A stretch of DNA of 64,000 nucleotides from Flavivirga abyssicola (GTDB taxonomy: Bacteria; Bacteroidota; Bacteroidia; Flavobacteriales; Flavobacteriaceae). A model generated the notes under the pieces. The model saw nothing but the letters and a program-made list of their open reading frames with translations. It did no database searches and was not told the DNA's origin. Numbering within the stretch: position 1 is the first letter of the stretch; every line of letters begins with the position of its first letter. The position numbers and the translations under genes are program-made. Where the stretch lies: NCBI RefSeq assembly GCF_030540775.2, contig NZ_CP141266.1:2839001-2903000 (forward strand), in the 5' to 3' direction. Positions 10,533 through 19,931 of the stretch are shown here, piece after piece.

Positions 10533-10593
10533 GTTAAAACTGTACTGTTCTGTTCTGGTTTGTAAATGTATAAAAAAAACATTTTTAATTTGG

Positions 10594-10601
10594 TATATTT
10601 G
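10594..10601 (+). promoter_or_regulatory. Bacteroidota-type -7 box (TATATTTG) before the hybrid regulator
   Basis: A TAnnTTTG match 20 bases before the ATG of the hybrid two-component gene, inside the short divergent region 10533-10621. There is no clear -33 TTTG. On the other side of the gap the GAACAG unit is repeated near 10543-10558, which might form part of an operator. Confidence 0.35.
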
Positions 10602-10621
10602 ACAAACATTTTATAACATTC

Positions 10622-13600
10622 ATGTACTCTCATTTAAATAAAAAACTTTGTTTTTGCCTAATTACCTATTTATTTTTATTCTTTTCGGGAATCTATGATG
10701 CCGGTAGTCAGAACGGTATCTATTTTGACCATATAACAACTGATGATGGCTTGTCTCAAAGCGATATTAATAGTATTTATCAAGATGATCAAGGTTTTAT
10801 GTGGTTTGCAACTCATGAGGGGCTTAATAAATACGATGGGTATAATTTCACTATTTATAGTCCAGACTCAAATAATCCTAATAGTATAAATAGTAATTTG
10901 ATTTTTTCGCTTGCTGGTGATAAAGATGGGAATTTATGGGTAGGTACTACCGGTAAAGGGGTTAACCATTTTGATAAATCATTAGAAAAGTTTACTCATT
11001 TTTTACATGAAGAAGGTAACGGGAATAGCTTAGTAAATAATCATATAAGCTCTATTTATGTCGATAACAAGAACAGGTTATGGGTAGGCACCATAGATGG
11101 ATTAGATTTAGCTGATCTTAACAGACCTTTAGATTCAATTAAGTTCGAACATTTTAATTTGGATCATGGAAGATTAATGTCTGTTTTTGGAGATAATAAT
11201 GTGCATTCAATTTTTGAAGATAGTAAAGGTCAGATATGGGTAGGTGGTTCAAGAGGAATTTATAAATTATCCAGAGATCAAAACGGAGATACTTATTTTA
11301 TATTAATAAATGACTGGATTGGTTTGCCAAGAATCCCTGTTCGTGATATAGATGAAGATAATCATGGCCGTTTATTAATTGGTACTACGTTTGGTTTATA
11401 TGTGTTAACTAAAAAGGGCGAAGCACGTAAGGCGAAAAACGGCCATAAAGCTTTTATAAATGACATCCTTGTTGAAGATGATAATATTTGGGTTGGAACG
11501 AACAAGGGATTATTGCTCTTTGATAATTCTAAAAGTACTAAAAGTCCAAAATTTTTAAATCAATTTACATATGATCCAAAAAATCCAAACAGCATAAGTA
11601 AAAATATGGTGAAATCATTGGAAATAGATGCCACAGGAATTATATGGGCGGGTACCAATGGTGGAGGGGTTAACAAATTTGATCCTGAGAGAAAAAGGTT
11701 TGAGCATGTAAAGAAAACATTAAATCCTAAAAGCCTTAGTTATGATAAAATCAGATCTATTTTTGAGGATAGTAATGGTGCTCTATGGATAGGAACAGAA
11801 GGGGGCGGGTTAAATATGTTACCTCCAGGAAGTAATAACTATTTAGAGTTTGTGAACTTTAAAACGATATTAAACTCTTATGTAACTATTGAAATTGAAA
11901 GAGACAATAAAAAGTTATTGATAATGGGGGCAGAAAACACTTCTGGTCTACATCAATTAGATATCACGGATCCAGAAAATATAAAAGAGAGTGATATAAA
12001 GATTTCCCGACCGGTTCAATCGAGTGTTTTTGCATTATTAGAAGACCGTTATAAAAACCTTTGGATAGGAACTTATAATGGAGGAGTAAGTCGTTGGTTG
12101 TATGACCAGTCTAGCGATAGTTATGAAGAAGATTTCTTCTCTCATGATAAGAAAGATTCCTTAGGTATTTCGAGTAATATTATTAGAAATATTTTTGAAG
12201 ATAGTAAGGGTAATATTTGGTTTGCTACTGGTAATGGGTTGTGTAAATTAAAACCGAATCAGTTAACCAAAAAAAAACCGAGGTTTGATGTTTATAAAAA
12301 TATCCCTTCAGATAGTACCAGTATAAGTCATAATTATATACTGGAACTTTTTGAAAGCAAAGATGGAAATGTTTGGATTGGAACGCTAGGTGGCGGACTC
12401 AATAAATTTATTCCTTCTAAGGATGGTTCTTCGGATAGATTCAAGTCTTACAAGGATGTTGACGGGCTGCCAAATAATGTCATTAAAGGGATTTTAGATG
12501 ATGACGAAGGTAATTTATGGTTATCTACAAATAAAGGACTTTCCAAGTTTGACCCTGTTAAAGAGGTATTTAAAAATTATGATGCTAATGATGGACTTCA
12601 AAATAATGAGTTTCAGGAATTAGCAAGATTAAAGCGTAAAAATGGACAATTATTATTTGGGGGTATAAACGGTTTTAATGCGTTTTACCCTGATGAGATT
12701 AGAGATAATGTTGTAGAAGCAGAAACCATAATTACGGATTTTTCTATTTCTAACGAAACTGTAGGTATTGGAGAAAAGATAAATGGTCGCGTTATTCTTG
12801 ATAAAACGATAAGTGAAACAAAAGACATTAGGTTAAAATATCAAGAAAATAGCTTTTCTTTTGAATTTGGCGCTTTACATTATGCATCTCCACAGAAAAA
12901 TCAGTTTGCTTATATGTTAGAAGGTTTTGATAAAGATTGGATTTATACAACTGCGAATAAACGTTTTGCTACGTATACCAATTTAAGACCTAATATCTAT
13001 ACTTTAATGGTTAAGGCTTCAAATAATGATGGTGTTTGGGATTCGACACCAGCAGAAATAAAAATAGAAGTGATTCCTCCGTTCTGGCTAACGAATTATG
13101 CTTATTTATTTTACAGTCTGGTCATTATTGGGTTCTTATTGCTTTTTAGAAGGTTTACAATAATTAAAACTACTAAAAAACATCAATTAGAAATCGATCA
13201 TTTTGAAAAAGAAAAAGCAGAAGAATTACAAAGGATTAAATTAGAATTCTTTACAAACATATCTCACGAATTTAGAACACCAATTACGTTAATTAAAGGG
13301 CCTTTAAAGTACTTACAAAAAAATGTAGGGAAACTAGATAAAAACGTCATCCAGGAACAATATAGGCTTATTCAAAAGAACAGTGATTATTTATTGAAGT
13401 TGGTTAATGAGTTATTGGATTTTAGAAAAATCAATCAAGGAAAAATGAGGTTGGTTATGCGTAAAAGTAACATTACTAACTTTATAAGAGAAGTATGCGA
13501 GCCATTTCAATTTTTGGTTCAGAAAAAACAAATATCGTTTAGTTTAACAACATCTGATGAGGAATTAGAGGCATGGTTTGACCATGATGCTTTGGAAAAA

Positions 13601-14866
13601 ATAATGAGTAATCTTTTATCTAACGCATTTAAATTTACCCCAGAAAAAGGCAGTATAAAGGTAGAGATAGCCTTGAGTAAAGATAAAGGTTTTATTAATG
13701 GATACGATGAGGATGATTTAAGTTTTGTTGATATAAAGGTTAAAGATTCCGGTATAGGAATTGAAGCGAGTAAATTGCCTAATATTTTTGAAAGGTTTTA
13801 TACCGATAAAGATAATTCTAATCCAAAAGGTGTTGGAATTGGTCTTTCTTTTACAAAGGATATTGTTGAGTTACATCAAGGAAGTATAAAAGTAGAGAGT
13901 CAGCCTAATGATGGTACGACATTTATTGTTAGATTACCTGTAGAAAAGAAGGTTTATGATGATATTCCCGAGATTAGCTGTAAAGATGCATCCGAGGTTG
14001 ATTTTTATGTTCGTACTTCAGAAACCGATTCTATTGCGATCAGTATTAATGATGAACTAGTTGATAGTAATTTATCTAAAGCGAGGTCTAAATTACCTGT
14101 ATTGCTTATTGTAGATGATAATGCAGACATTAGAAGTTTTATTAAAAGAGTTCTTGGTGAAGAGTACAATATTTATGAAGCCGAAAATGGAAAAGTAGGT
14201 TTAGAGCTGGCTAATAAATTAATGCCAAATATTATTGTTACGGATATTATGATGCCAATAATGGATGGTATTGAGTTTTGTGAAGAAATAAAAACTAGAA
14301 AGGAAACCAGTCATATTCCAGTTATTATGTTAACGGCTAAACTATCTCAAGAAACAGAAATAAAAGGATTGAAAATAGGCGCTGATGGGTATATTAGGAA
14401 ACCTTTTGATGTAGAGTTGTTAGAATTAAAATTGAGTAATATTTTAAAATTCCGCGAGGAGTTAAGAAAACGTTTTAATCGTGATATATCATTACAACCT
14501 CAAGAGGTAACAGTAACGTCTATGGATGAGAGGTTTTTGAAACAAGCCATAGAAATTGTTGAAAAAAATATGATGAATACTGATTTTAATGTAGAAATGT
14601 TGGTGAGAGAGATGGGACATAGCCGTAGTAATTTGTATTTGAAGTTTAAAGAGATAACCGGATTATCTTCGAGTGAATTTATTCGAAATATTCGTTTAAA
14701 AAGAGCTGTTCAGCTTTTCGAAAAAAGTGATTTTTCAGTTAAAGAAATTATGCATATGACTGGATTTAATACGGCTTCATACTTTGCAAAATGTTTCAAA
14801 AAACAGTTTGGAGTTATACCTAGCGAATATGTTAGCCAAAATTTAAGTAACAAGGCCGATAAATAA
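10622..14866 (+). CDS. Hybrid two-component system sensor/regulator (HTCS)
   Basis: A 1414-residue one-protein signalling system. After a signal peptide (about 1-29) come beta-propeller repeats of the Reg_prop type (about 35-690, many WxGT/WFAT and GLxxF motifs), then a Y_Y_Y domain (to about 815), one membrane helix (about 821-843), a histidine kinase with phospho-acceptor His882 in SHEFRTP, an ATPase domain (about 985-1105), a receiver with Asp1208 in VTDIMMP, and an AraC-type DNA-binding domain (about 1310-1405). Such proteins sense an oligosaccharide in the periplasm and activate polysaccharide-utilisation genes. It diverges from the xylose operon, so a xylose-containing oligosaccharide is a plausible signal. 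Confidence 0.95.
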   Translation: MYSHLNKKLCFCLITYLFLFFSGIYDAGSQNGIYFDHITTDDGLSQSDINSIYQDDQGFMWFATHEGLNKYDGYNFTIYSPDSNNPNSINSNLIFSLAGDKDGNLWVGTTGKGVNHFDKSLEKFTHFLHEEGNGNSLVNNHISSIYVDNKNRLWVGTIDGLDLADLNRPLDSIKFEHFNLDHGRLMSVFGDNNVHSIFEDSKGQIWVGGSRGIYKLSRDQNGDTYFILINDWIGLPRIPVRDIDEDNHGRLLIGTTFGLYVLTKKGEARKAKNGHKAFINDILVEDDNIWVGTNKGLLLFDNSKSTKSPKFLNQFTYDPKNPNSISKNMVKSLEIDATGIIWAGTNGGGVNKFDPERKRFEHVKKTLNPKSLSYDKIRSIFEDSNGALWIGTEGGGLNMLPPGSNNYLEFVNFKTILNSYVTIEIERDNKKLLIMGAENTSGLHQLDITDPENIKESDIKISRPVQSSVFALLEDRYKNLWIGTYNGGVSRWLYDQSSDSYEEDFFSHDKKDSLGISSNIIRNIFEDSKGNIWFATGNGLCKLKPNQLTKKKPRFDVYKNIPSDSTSISHNYILELFESKDGNVWIGTLGGGLNKFIPSKDGSSDRFKSYKDVDGLPNNVIKGILDDDEGNLWLSTNKGLSKFDPVKEVFKNYDANDGLQNNEFQELARLKRKNGQLLFGGINGFNAFYPDEIRDNVVEAETIITDFSISNETVGIGEKINGRVILDKTISETKDIRLKYQENSFSFEFGALHYASPQKNQFAYMLEGFDKDWIYTTANKRFATYTNLRPNIYTLMVKASNNDGVWDSTPAEIKIEVIPPFWLTNYAYLFYSLVIIGFLLLFRRFTIIKTTKKHQLEIDHFEKEKAEELQRIKLEFFTNISHEFRTPITLIKGPLKYLQKNVGKLDKNVIQEQYRLIQKNSDYLLKLVNELLDFRKINQGKMRLVMRKSNITNFIREVCEPFQFLVQKKQISFSLTTSDEELEAWFDHDALEKIMSNLLSNAFKFTPEKGSIKVEIALSKDKGFINGYDEDDLSFVDIKVKDSGIGIEASKLPNIFERFYTDKDNSNPKGVGIGLSFTKDIVELHQGSIKVESQPNDGTTFIVRLPVEKKVYDDIPEISCKDASEVDFYVRTSETDSIAISINDELVDSNLSKARSKLPVLLIVDDNADIRSFIKRVLGEEYNIYEAENGKVGLELANKLMPNIIVTDIMMPIMDGIEFCEEIKTRKETSHIPVIMLTAKLSQETEIKGLKIGADGYIRKPFDVELLELKLSNILKFREELRKRFNRDISLQPQEVTVTSMDERFLKQAIEIVEKNMMNTDFNVEMLVREMGHSRSNLYLKFKEITGLSSSEFIRNIRLKRAVQLFEKSDFSVKEIMHMTGFNTASYFAKCFKKQFGVIPSEYVSQNLSNKADK

Positions 14867-14871
14867 TAAAA

Positions 14872-14905
14872 AAAATAGAGCTAATATTGTTATTAGCTCT
14901 ATTTT
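14872..14905. terminator. Bidirectional terminator between convergent genes
   Basis: A perfect 15-pair stem (14872-14886 with 14891-14905) with a four-base loop and A/T ends on both sides. It separates the end of the hybrid regulator gene from the convergent mutarotase gene and should stop transcripts from both strands. Confidence 0.85.
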
Positions 14906-14929
14906 AATCAATTAAAAATTGATTCGCTA

Positions 14930-15280
14930 TTAATCCCCCAATTTAAATACCTTTTCTAGGGCAATCCATTTTTCTCCATCTTTTGCCCAAGGTAGTTCTT
15001 GTTGGTAATTCCACATGAGACTTTCCCATTCTTGTACTTTTGGGTTGTTAGCATCCATTTTAGATTTCTTAACAGGATCAAAAGTTTCATCAACTTCCAT
15101 AATCATAAACATTCTGTTTCCTGTTAAGTAAATTTCCATATCAACAATACCCGCATCCTTTATGCTTTTTGTTATTTCTGGCCATGCATTTCCTGCTGCA
15201 TGGTATGCTTTGTATTCAGCTATAAGTTTGGGGTTATCCTTTAAATCACATGAATAACAAAATCTTTTAGTACGCATCAT
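14930..15280 (-). CDS. L-rhamnose/L-fucose mutarotase family protein
   Basis: A 116-residue protein of the RhaM/DUF718 mutarotase family, which interconverts alpha and beta forms of 6-deoxy-L-sugars in the cytoplasm. The family look is clear from the N-terminal strand, the AGNAWPEI segment near residue 31 and the GNRMFMIMEV segment near residue 54. It is the last gene of the operon, eight bases after a FucP-like permease, so its substrate is more likely L-fucose or L-galactose than L-rhamnose. Confidence 0.85.
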   Translation of the reverse strand: MMRTKRFCYSCDLKDNPKLIAEYKAYHAAGNAWPEITKSIKDAGIVDMEIYLTGNRMFMIMEVDETFDPVKKSKMDANNPKVQEWESLMWNYQQELPWAKDGEKWIALEKVFKLGD

Positions 15281-15288
15281 TTTAAAAT

Positions 15289-16632
15289 TTAAGATGTTTT
15301 AGTTGCTCTATAAGCGTAAATTCCATAAAGTGCTACAAATAGTAGGCATATCATTGGTAGTATGAATGAAAAATGAATTTCTGTAATCCCACCAGATACA
15401 ATATCACCAAAAACTTCTTCACCATTTATTGTATCTCCAAAATCCATTATGGCAGCTTGAATTTTAGGTAAAAAAGCACCTCCTACTATAGCCATTATCA
15501 ATCCAGACGACGCTAGTTTTACTTCTTCTCCCATATCCTTAAGTGCCAGACCATAAATGGTTGGGAACATAATAGACATAAAAACAGAAACTAATACTAA
15601 ACAAATTAAACTTGTTAATCCAGTTGTCATTATAACTCCAAGACATAAAGCAGCTCCAGCAATAGCAAAATACGTTAGCATTTTTGCCGGGTTTATTTTT
15701 TTCATTAAAGCTGTACCTACAAATCTTGTTGATACAAATAGAATCATAGCTGCAATATTCCAAAAAGTACCATCAATTTTGTCAGCTTCATTCGAGCCTT
15801 CATTAATATATTCAACTAATTGAAAAATTGCTGTCCAGCACATGATTTGCGCACCAACATAAAACATTTGAGCAATAACTCCGGCTAGATAGGTTTTACT
15901 TTTAAAAATTCTATTAACAGATTCTTTAATAGATAAGCTTTCTCCCATAGCCATTGAAGGTATTTTAGTTTTCAAAATTATAAAGAAAACCAAAGCAACA
16001 AATAGACCTACGGCTATATAAGGCGTACTAATAATATCTAAATCATATGCCTTTATTTCGGCGGCTTTCTCAGCACCAAGGGCAACAATTTCTGAACTAT
16101 CGTCATAATCTGCCGATAAAATTCTGTCAAGTACTACAAACTTTGCAATCATCATTCCTGTTAGTGACCCTATAGGGTTAAAGGATTGAGCAAGATTTAA
16201 TCGTTGTGTAGCAGTTGATGGATCTCCCATTGATAATATAAGAGGATTGGATGTCGTTTCAAGAAACCCAAGTCCACATGTAATAACAAAAAGAGAAATT
16301 AAAAAATATGTATAACTTCCTTCAAGTGCCGCTGGGTAGAAAAGTACGGCCCCAATGGCATATAGTGCAAGACCAAGTAAAATACCAGATTTATAGCTAA
16401 ACTTTCTTATAAAAAGAGCGGCTGGAATAGCCATGACACCATAGCCAAAATAAAATGCAAATTGTACATTATAGGCTTCTTTATTAGAAAGAATCATAAC
16501 CTTTTTAAAAGCAGCGACCATCGGGTTGGTTAAATCGTTTGCAAATCCCCAAAGTGCAAAGATTGAGGTTGCTGCTATAAATGGAACCAATAGCTCTTTT
16601 GGAACCACGGGTATATTCTTAAGTTTGCTCAT
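15289..16632 (-). CDS. FucP-like MFS sugar permease (L-fucose/L-galactose type)
   Basis: A 447-residue inner-membrane transporter of the fucose:proton symporter group, with about 12 hydrophobic segments. The ATSIFALWGFANDLTNP segment near residues 21-37 contains the conserved WGFxND pattern of this family, and ETTSNPLI follows near residue 125. FucP of E. coli also accepts L-galactose, so either sugar fits. The gene sits between the SDR gene and the mutarotase gene within the sugar-acid operon. Confidence 0.88.
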   Translation of the reverse strand: MSKLKNIPVVPKELLVPFIAATSIFALWGFANDLTNPMVAAFKKVMILSNKEAYNVQFAFYFGYGVMAIPAALFIRKFSYKSGILLGLALYAIGAVLFYPAALEGSYTYFLISLFVITCGLGFLETTSNPLILSMGDPSTATQRLNLAQSFNPIGSLTGMMIAKFVVLDRILSADYDDSSEIVALGAEKAAEIKAYDLDIISTPYIAVGLFVALVFFIILKTKIPSMAMGESLSIKESVNRIFKSKTYLAGVIAQMFYVGAQIMCWTAIFQLVEYINEGSNEADKIDGTFWNIAAMILFVSTRFVGTALMKKINPAKMLTYFAIAGAALCLGVIMTTGLTSLICLVLVSVFMSIMFPTIYGLALKDMGEEVKLASSGLIMAIVGGAFLPKIQAAIMDFGDTINGEEVFGDIVSGGITEIHFSFILPMICLLFVALYGIYAYRATKTS

Positions 16633-16718
16633 TATTATCGTTTTTAGTTAATGTATAAATTTATATCTTGGTTAATTGAAAAAGCGGTTGTTTTGTTTTT
16701 AATCGCACAACAAATGAT

Positions 16719-17510
16719 TTATTCTGTTAATAAAGACCGATCTAAATGAACATATCCGCCATCAACGGTTATAAATTGCCCAGTAGTATGTGATGATCTT
16801 TTAGAAATTGTAAACAAACAAGTATCTGCAATTTCTTGTGGAGTTGTCATTCTATTTTCTAAAGGAATTTTTTTGACGATTGATTTTAATTTTTCTTCAC
16901 CATTTTCAAGTGTTTTTATCCAATTATCGTAAGCCGGAGTCCAGCTTTCTGCAATAATAATGGCATTAACTCTAATTTGATGTTTAATTAAATCTACAGC
17001 CCATTCGCGAGTTAACCCTAGTACACCGCCTTTAGATGCGGCATAACCAGATGTTCCACCTTGTCCTGTTAGCCCAACCTTAGACCCTATGTTGAGAATG
17101 TTTCCTTTCGATTTTTTTAATAGAGGCAAAGCATGTTTTACGACTAAAAAATAGCTTACCATGTTAAGCTTTAATGAGTTCATAAAATCTTCGTATGAAG
17201 CATCTAGTCCAGCACCATCATTTACTCCTACATTATTAATTACGATATCTATTTTACCATATTTTTCCGAAATAGTATCCATGGCATTTTTAACTTGATC
17301 GGGATTGGTAACATCGGTCTGACAAAATAGGGCATCAATACCTCTTTTTTGTAATTTTTCAGCATAACCAAAACCTCTGGCATTTCTATCTATAATGGCA
17401 GGTATGGCACCTTCATCTGCTAGTCTTTGTAAAATGGTTTCCCCAATACTGCCTTCAATGCCTGCAGCTCCTGATATAACAACTACTTTTCCTTTTAATC
17501 CTAAATCCAT
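16719..17510 (-). CDS. SDR oxidoreductase, probable L-fucose/L-galactose dehydrogenase
   Basis: A 263-residue short-chain dehydrogenase. The nucleotide loop SGAAGIEGSIG starts at residue 13, and the catalytic residues Ser143, Tyr156 and Lys160 (YAASK) are intact. With the neighbouring lactonase it could oxidise the sugar to its lactone at C1. The alternative is a later step such as oxidation of a 2-keto-3-deoxy acid. It is 14 bases after the lactonase gene. The dehydrogenase class is certain; the substrate is inferred from the operon. Confidence 0.82.
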   Translation of the reverse strand: MDLGLKGKVVVISGAAGIEGSIGETILQRLADEGAIPAIIDRNARGFGYAEKLQKRGIDALFCQTDVTNPDQVKNAMDTISEKYGKIDIVINNVGVNDGAGLDASYEDFMNSLKLNMVSYFLVVKHALPLLKKSKGNILNIGSKVGLTGQGGTSGYAASKGGVLGLTREWAVDLIKHQIRVNAIIIAESWTPAYDNWIKTLENGEEKLKSIVKKIPLENRMTTPQEIADTCLFTISKRSSHTTGQFITVDGGYVHLDRSLLTE

Positions 17511-17524
17511 TTTTATATTTTTTA

Positions 17525-18355
17525 TTATTTTAAACTATAAAATTTAATAGCATTATTTCCCATAATGGCATTTTGTTCTGTAATACTCATTTTTGCTATA
17601 AATTCCGTTATTAATGCTTTTACTCTTTTGTAATTTCCTGCTACTAAACAAACAGGCCAATCTGACCCAAACATAATTCTTTCAGTTCCAAAAACTTCCA
17701 AAATTAAATTCATATAGGGATGTATTTGTGCAGGTGTCCATGTATTAAAATCGGCTTCTGTAATCATTCCAGATAATTTACAATATACATTTTTATGTTT
17801 TCCAATTTCTTTCATTAAGACAGCCCACCCGTCATAAAAACCATCTTTTATGTAGGGTTTTGCTATGTGATCAATAACAAATTTCTGATTAGGAAATCGT
17901 TTTACAAACTCTAAAACAGCTCCTAATTGATGAGGGAACACCAAAATATCATACGTATAGTTGTGTTTTTCTAAAATTGAAATTCCTCTTAAAAAATTAG
18001 AACGTAATAAAAAGTTTGAATCTTTTTCACCTTGCACTACGTGTCGAAAGCCTTTTAGTTTTTCGTACGCTTTGTATGTCTCTAAAACGGTTTCCAGATT
18101 ATCTGCCCTTAAATCAATCCAACCAACAACACCTTTAATAAAATCATTTTTAGAAGCTAAATCTAATAAGAAATCAGTTTCAACGAGTGTTTGATCTGCT
18201 TGTACGGCAACACAACCATCAATACCATTCTCAGCGTATACTTCTTTCAAATCACCAGGTATAAAATCTTTACGAATTACAGACATGCTATCGTCAATCC
18301 ATTCGTGTTTCACTGGTTCATAATTCCAAAAATGCTGATGAGAATCTATGATCAT
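17525..18355 (-). CDS. Amidohydrolase-superfamily sugar lactonase (L-fuconolactonase type)
   Basis: A 276-residue TIM-barrel hydrolase of the COG3618 group. The HxH metal motif is at His6/His8 (DSHQHFW), and the metal aspartate lies in MFGSDWPVC near residue 230. Members hydrolyse L-fucono-, L-rhamnono- or L-galactono-lactones to the open acids. Its neighbours are a sugar dehydrogenase candidate and enzymes acting on hexonates, which fits the second step of an oxidative L-galactose or L-fucose route. Which lactone it prefers cannot be read from sequence. Confidence 0.85.
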   Translation of the reverse strand: MIIDSHQHFWNYEPVKHEWIDDSMSVIRKDFIPGDLKEVYAENGIDGCVAVQADQTLVETDFLLDLASKNDFIKGVVGWIDLRADNLETVLETYKAYEKLKGFRHVVQGEKDSNFLLRSNFLRGISILEKHNYTYDILVFPHQLGAVLEFVKRFPNQKFVIDHIAKPYIKDGFYDGWAVLMKEIGKHKNVYCKLSGMITEADFNTWTPAQIHPYMNLILEVFGTERIMFGSDWPVCLVAGNYKRVKALITEFIAKMSITEQNAIMGNNAIKFYSLK

Positions 18356-18421
18356 TTTTATGCTGATATTTCTATTTTAATTCCAGTAGTTTTTCGTCTC
18401 ACTATAAAGGCTTATTAAGTT

Positions 18422-19852
18422 TTACAAATCCCTTAACGCTTGTTTCATACCATTAGTCATAATGTTCTCTAGATGATTAGTCACTGTATCTAGAAGCCCA
18501 TCAAATTGTGTTAAATCGGTTCCCCAAAAATCTGTATTGGATAGTGTCGCTTTTGCTATTCCAGCGATGTCTCCAGTTGCCCATTGCGAAGCAAAGAAGT
18601 CCAATGCAGATTGATCATCTTTTAAAGTAATAGCCTCATTCTCTCTATACCCCCTATAAAAGGCAATTAAAGAAGCTAGTGAGAACAATAACCTATTTGG
18701 CAATTCATTTTTTCTTTTGATGTATTCTAACACCGAAGGCAACACCCTTGTTTTGTATTTTGAAGTTGAATTCAATGAAATACTAATGAGTGCATGCTCC
18801 AAATAAGGATTTCTAAAACGATCTAATACATCATTGGAAAATTGATCTAATTCTTCTTTAGAAAGGTCTAAAGTAGGGCAGATTTCCTTAAAAATAGCAT
18901 CTTTTAAGAAACCACCAACGACATCATCTTCTAAAGACTCACGTACTTTATCAATACCGTATAAATATCCAACAGGAACCAAGGTCGTGTGTGCACCGTT
19001 TAAGATTCTTACTTTACGCGTTCTGTAGGGTTCCATATTGTCTGTAAATACAATATTTAAACCACAAACTTCAGCAGGGATTTCTTCTTTTACAGAAGCA
19101 GGTCCTTCAATAACCCATAAATGAAATTGCTCACCTTCAACAACCAAATTGTCTTTATAGCCTAATTCTTTAGTAATGGCATCCATTTTATCTCTAGGAT
19201 ATCCAGGAACAATTCTATCGACTAGAGTATTACAGAAAATATTGTCCTCATTAATCCATTCTACAAAAGCATCACCTAAATTCCAGTCGGCAGCATATTT
19301 CAGAATAATTCGCTTTAGATTATCGCCGTTTTTGTCGATTAATTCACAGGGAATTACAATCATACCTTTGTCTGAAGCACCACCAAAAGTTTGAAATCTT
19401 TTGTATAATAACGCTGTTAATTTTCCAGGATAGCTGGATTGTGGTGCATCTTCTAACCTATCGTTGGAATTATAAGCAATGCCAGCCTCAGTTGTGTTAG
19501 AAATTACAAAACGTAAGTCTGGATTTTCGGCATTTGCCAAATATTCCGTGTAGTTTTCGTAAGGATTGATACCTCTTTGAATACAATCGATAATTTCATG
19601 TTCACTAATGGCTTGTCCATTTTTTATACCATTCAGATACAATGTGTACAATCCATCTTGATCGTTCAACATTTTAATTAAACCTTGATCAATAGGTTGT
19701 ACAGCTACAACACCAGCATCAAAGTTTGCTTTTTTATTCATTTCATGAATCATCCAGTTTGCAAAGGCTCTTAAAAAGTTGCCTTCTCCAAATTGTATAA
19801 TACGCTCCGTATAAGTTTTTACAGTAGCTGTATGTCTATTTAATTCTTGCAT
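18422..19852 (-). CDS. uxaB: Tagaturonate reductase-like protein (mannitol dehydrogenase family)
   Basis: A 476-residue NAD-dependent oxidoreductase of the long-chain mannitol dehydrogenase family, closest in layout to UxaB, which reduces D-tagaturonate to D-altronate. The N-terminal dinucleotide domain opens with IIQFGEGNFLRAFANW. The TRKVRILNGAHTTL segment near residue 277 carries the conserved KxxxxNxxH lysine-asparagine-histidine active-site pattern. A UxaA-like dehydratase is encoded directly upstream, so these would be consecutive steps. No UxaC isomerase is present, so tagaturonate is probably made by oxidation of L-galactonate. Confidence 0.85.
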   Translation of the reverse strand: MQELNRHTATVKTYTERIIQFGEGNFLRAFANWMIHEMNKKANFDAGVVAVQPIDQGLIKMLNDQDGLYTLYLNGIKNGQAISEHEIIDCIQRGINPYENYTEYLANAENPDLRFVISNTTEAGIAYNSNDRLEDAPQSSYPGKLTALLYKRFQTFGGASDKGMIVIPCELIDKNGDNLKRIILKYAADWNLGDAFVEWINEDNIFCNTLVDRIVPGYPRDKMDAITKELGYKDNLVVEGEQFHLWVIEGPASVKEEIPAEVCGLNIVFTDNMEPYRTRKVRILNGAHTTLVPVGYLYGIDKVRESLEDDVVGGFLKDAIFKEICPTLDLSKEELDQFSNDVLDRFRNPYLEHALISISLNSTSKYKTRVLPSVLEYIKRKNELPNRLLFSLASLIAFYRGYRENEAITLKDDQSALDFFASQWATGDIAGIAKATLSNTDFWGTDLTQFDGLLDTVTNHLENIMTNGMKQALRDL

Positions 19853-19931
19853 TAATTTTTGTTTTTTTAATTGACTGTAAAAAGGTTTTAAGATGACAGT
19901 ACAATTATGGTATTAAATATGTTTTTCATAA

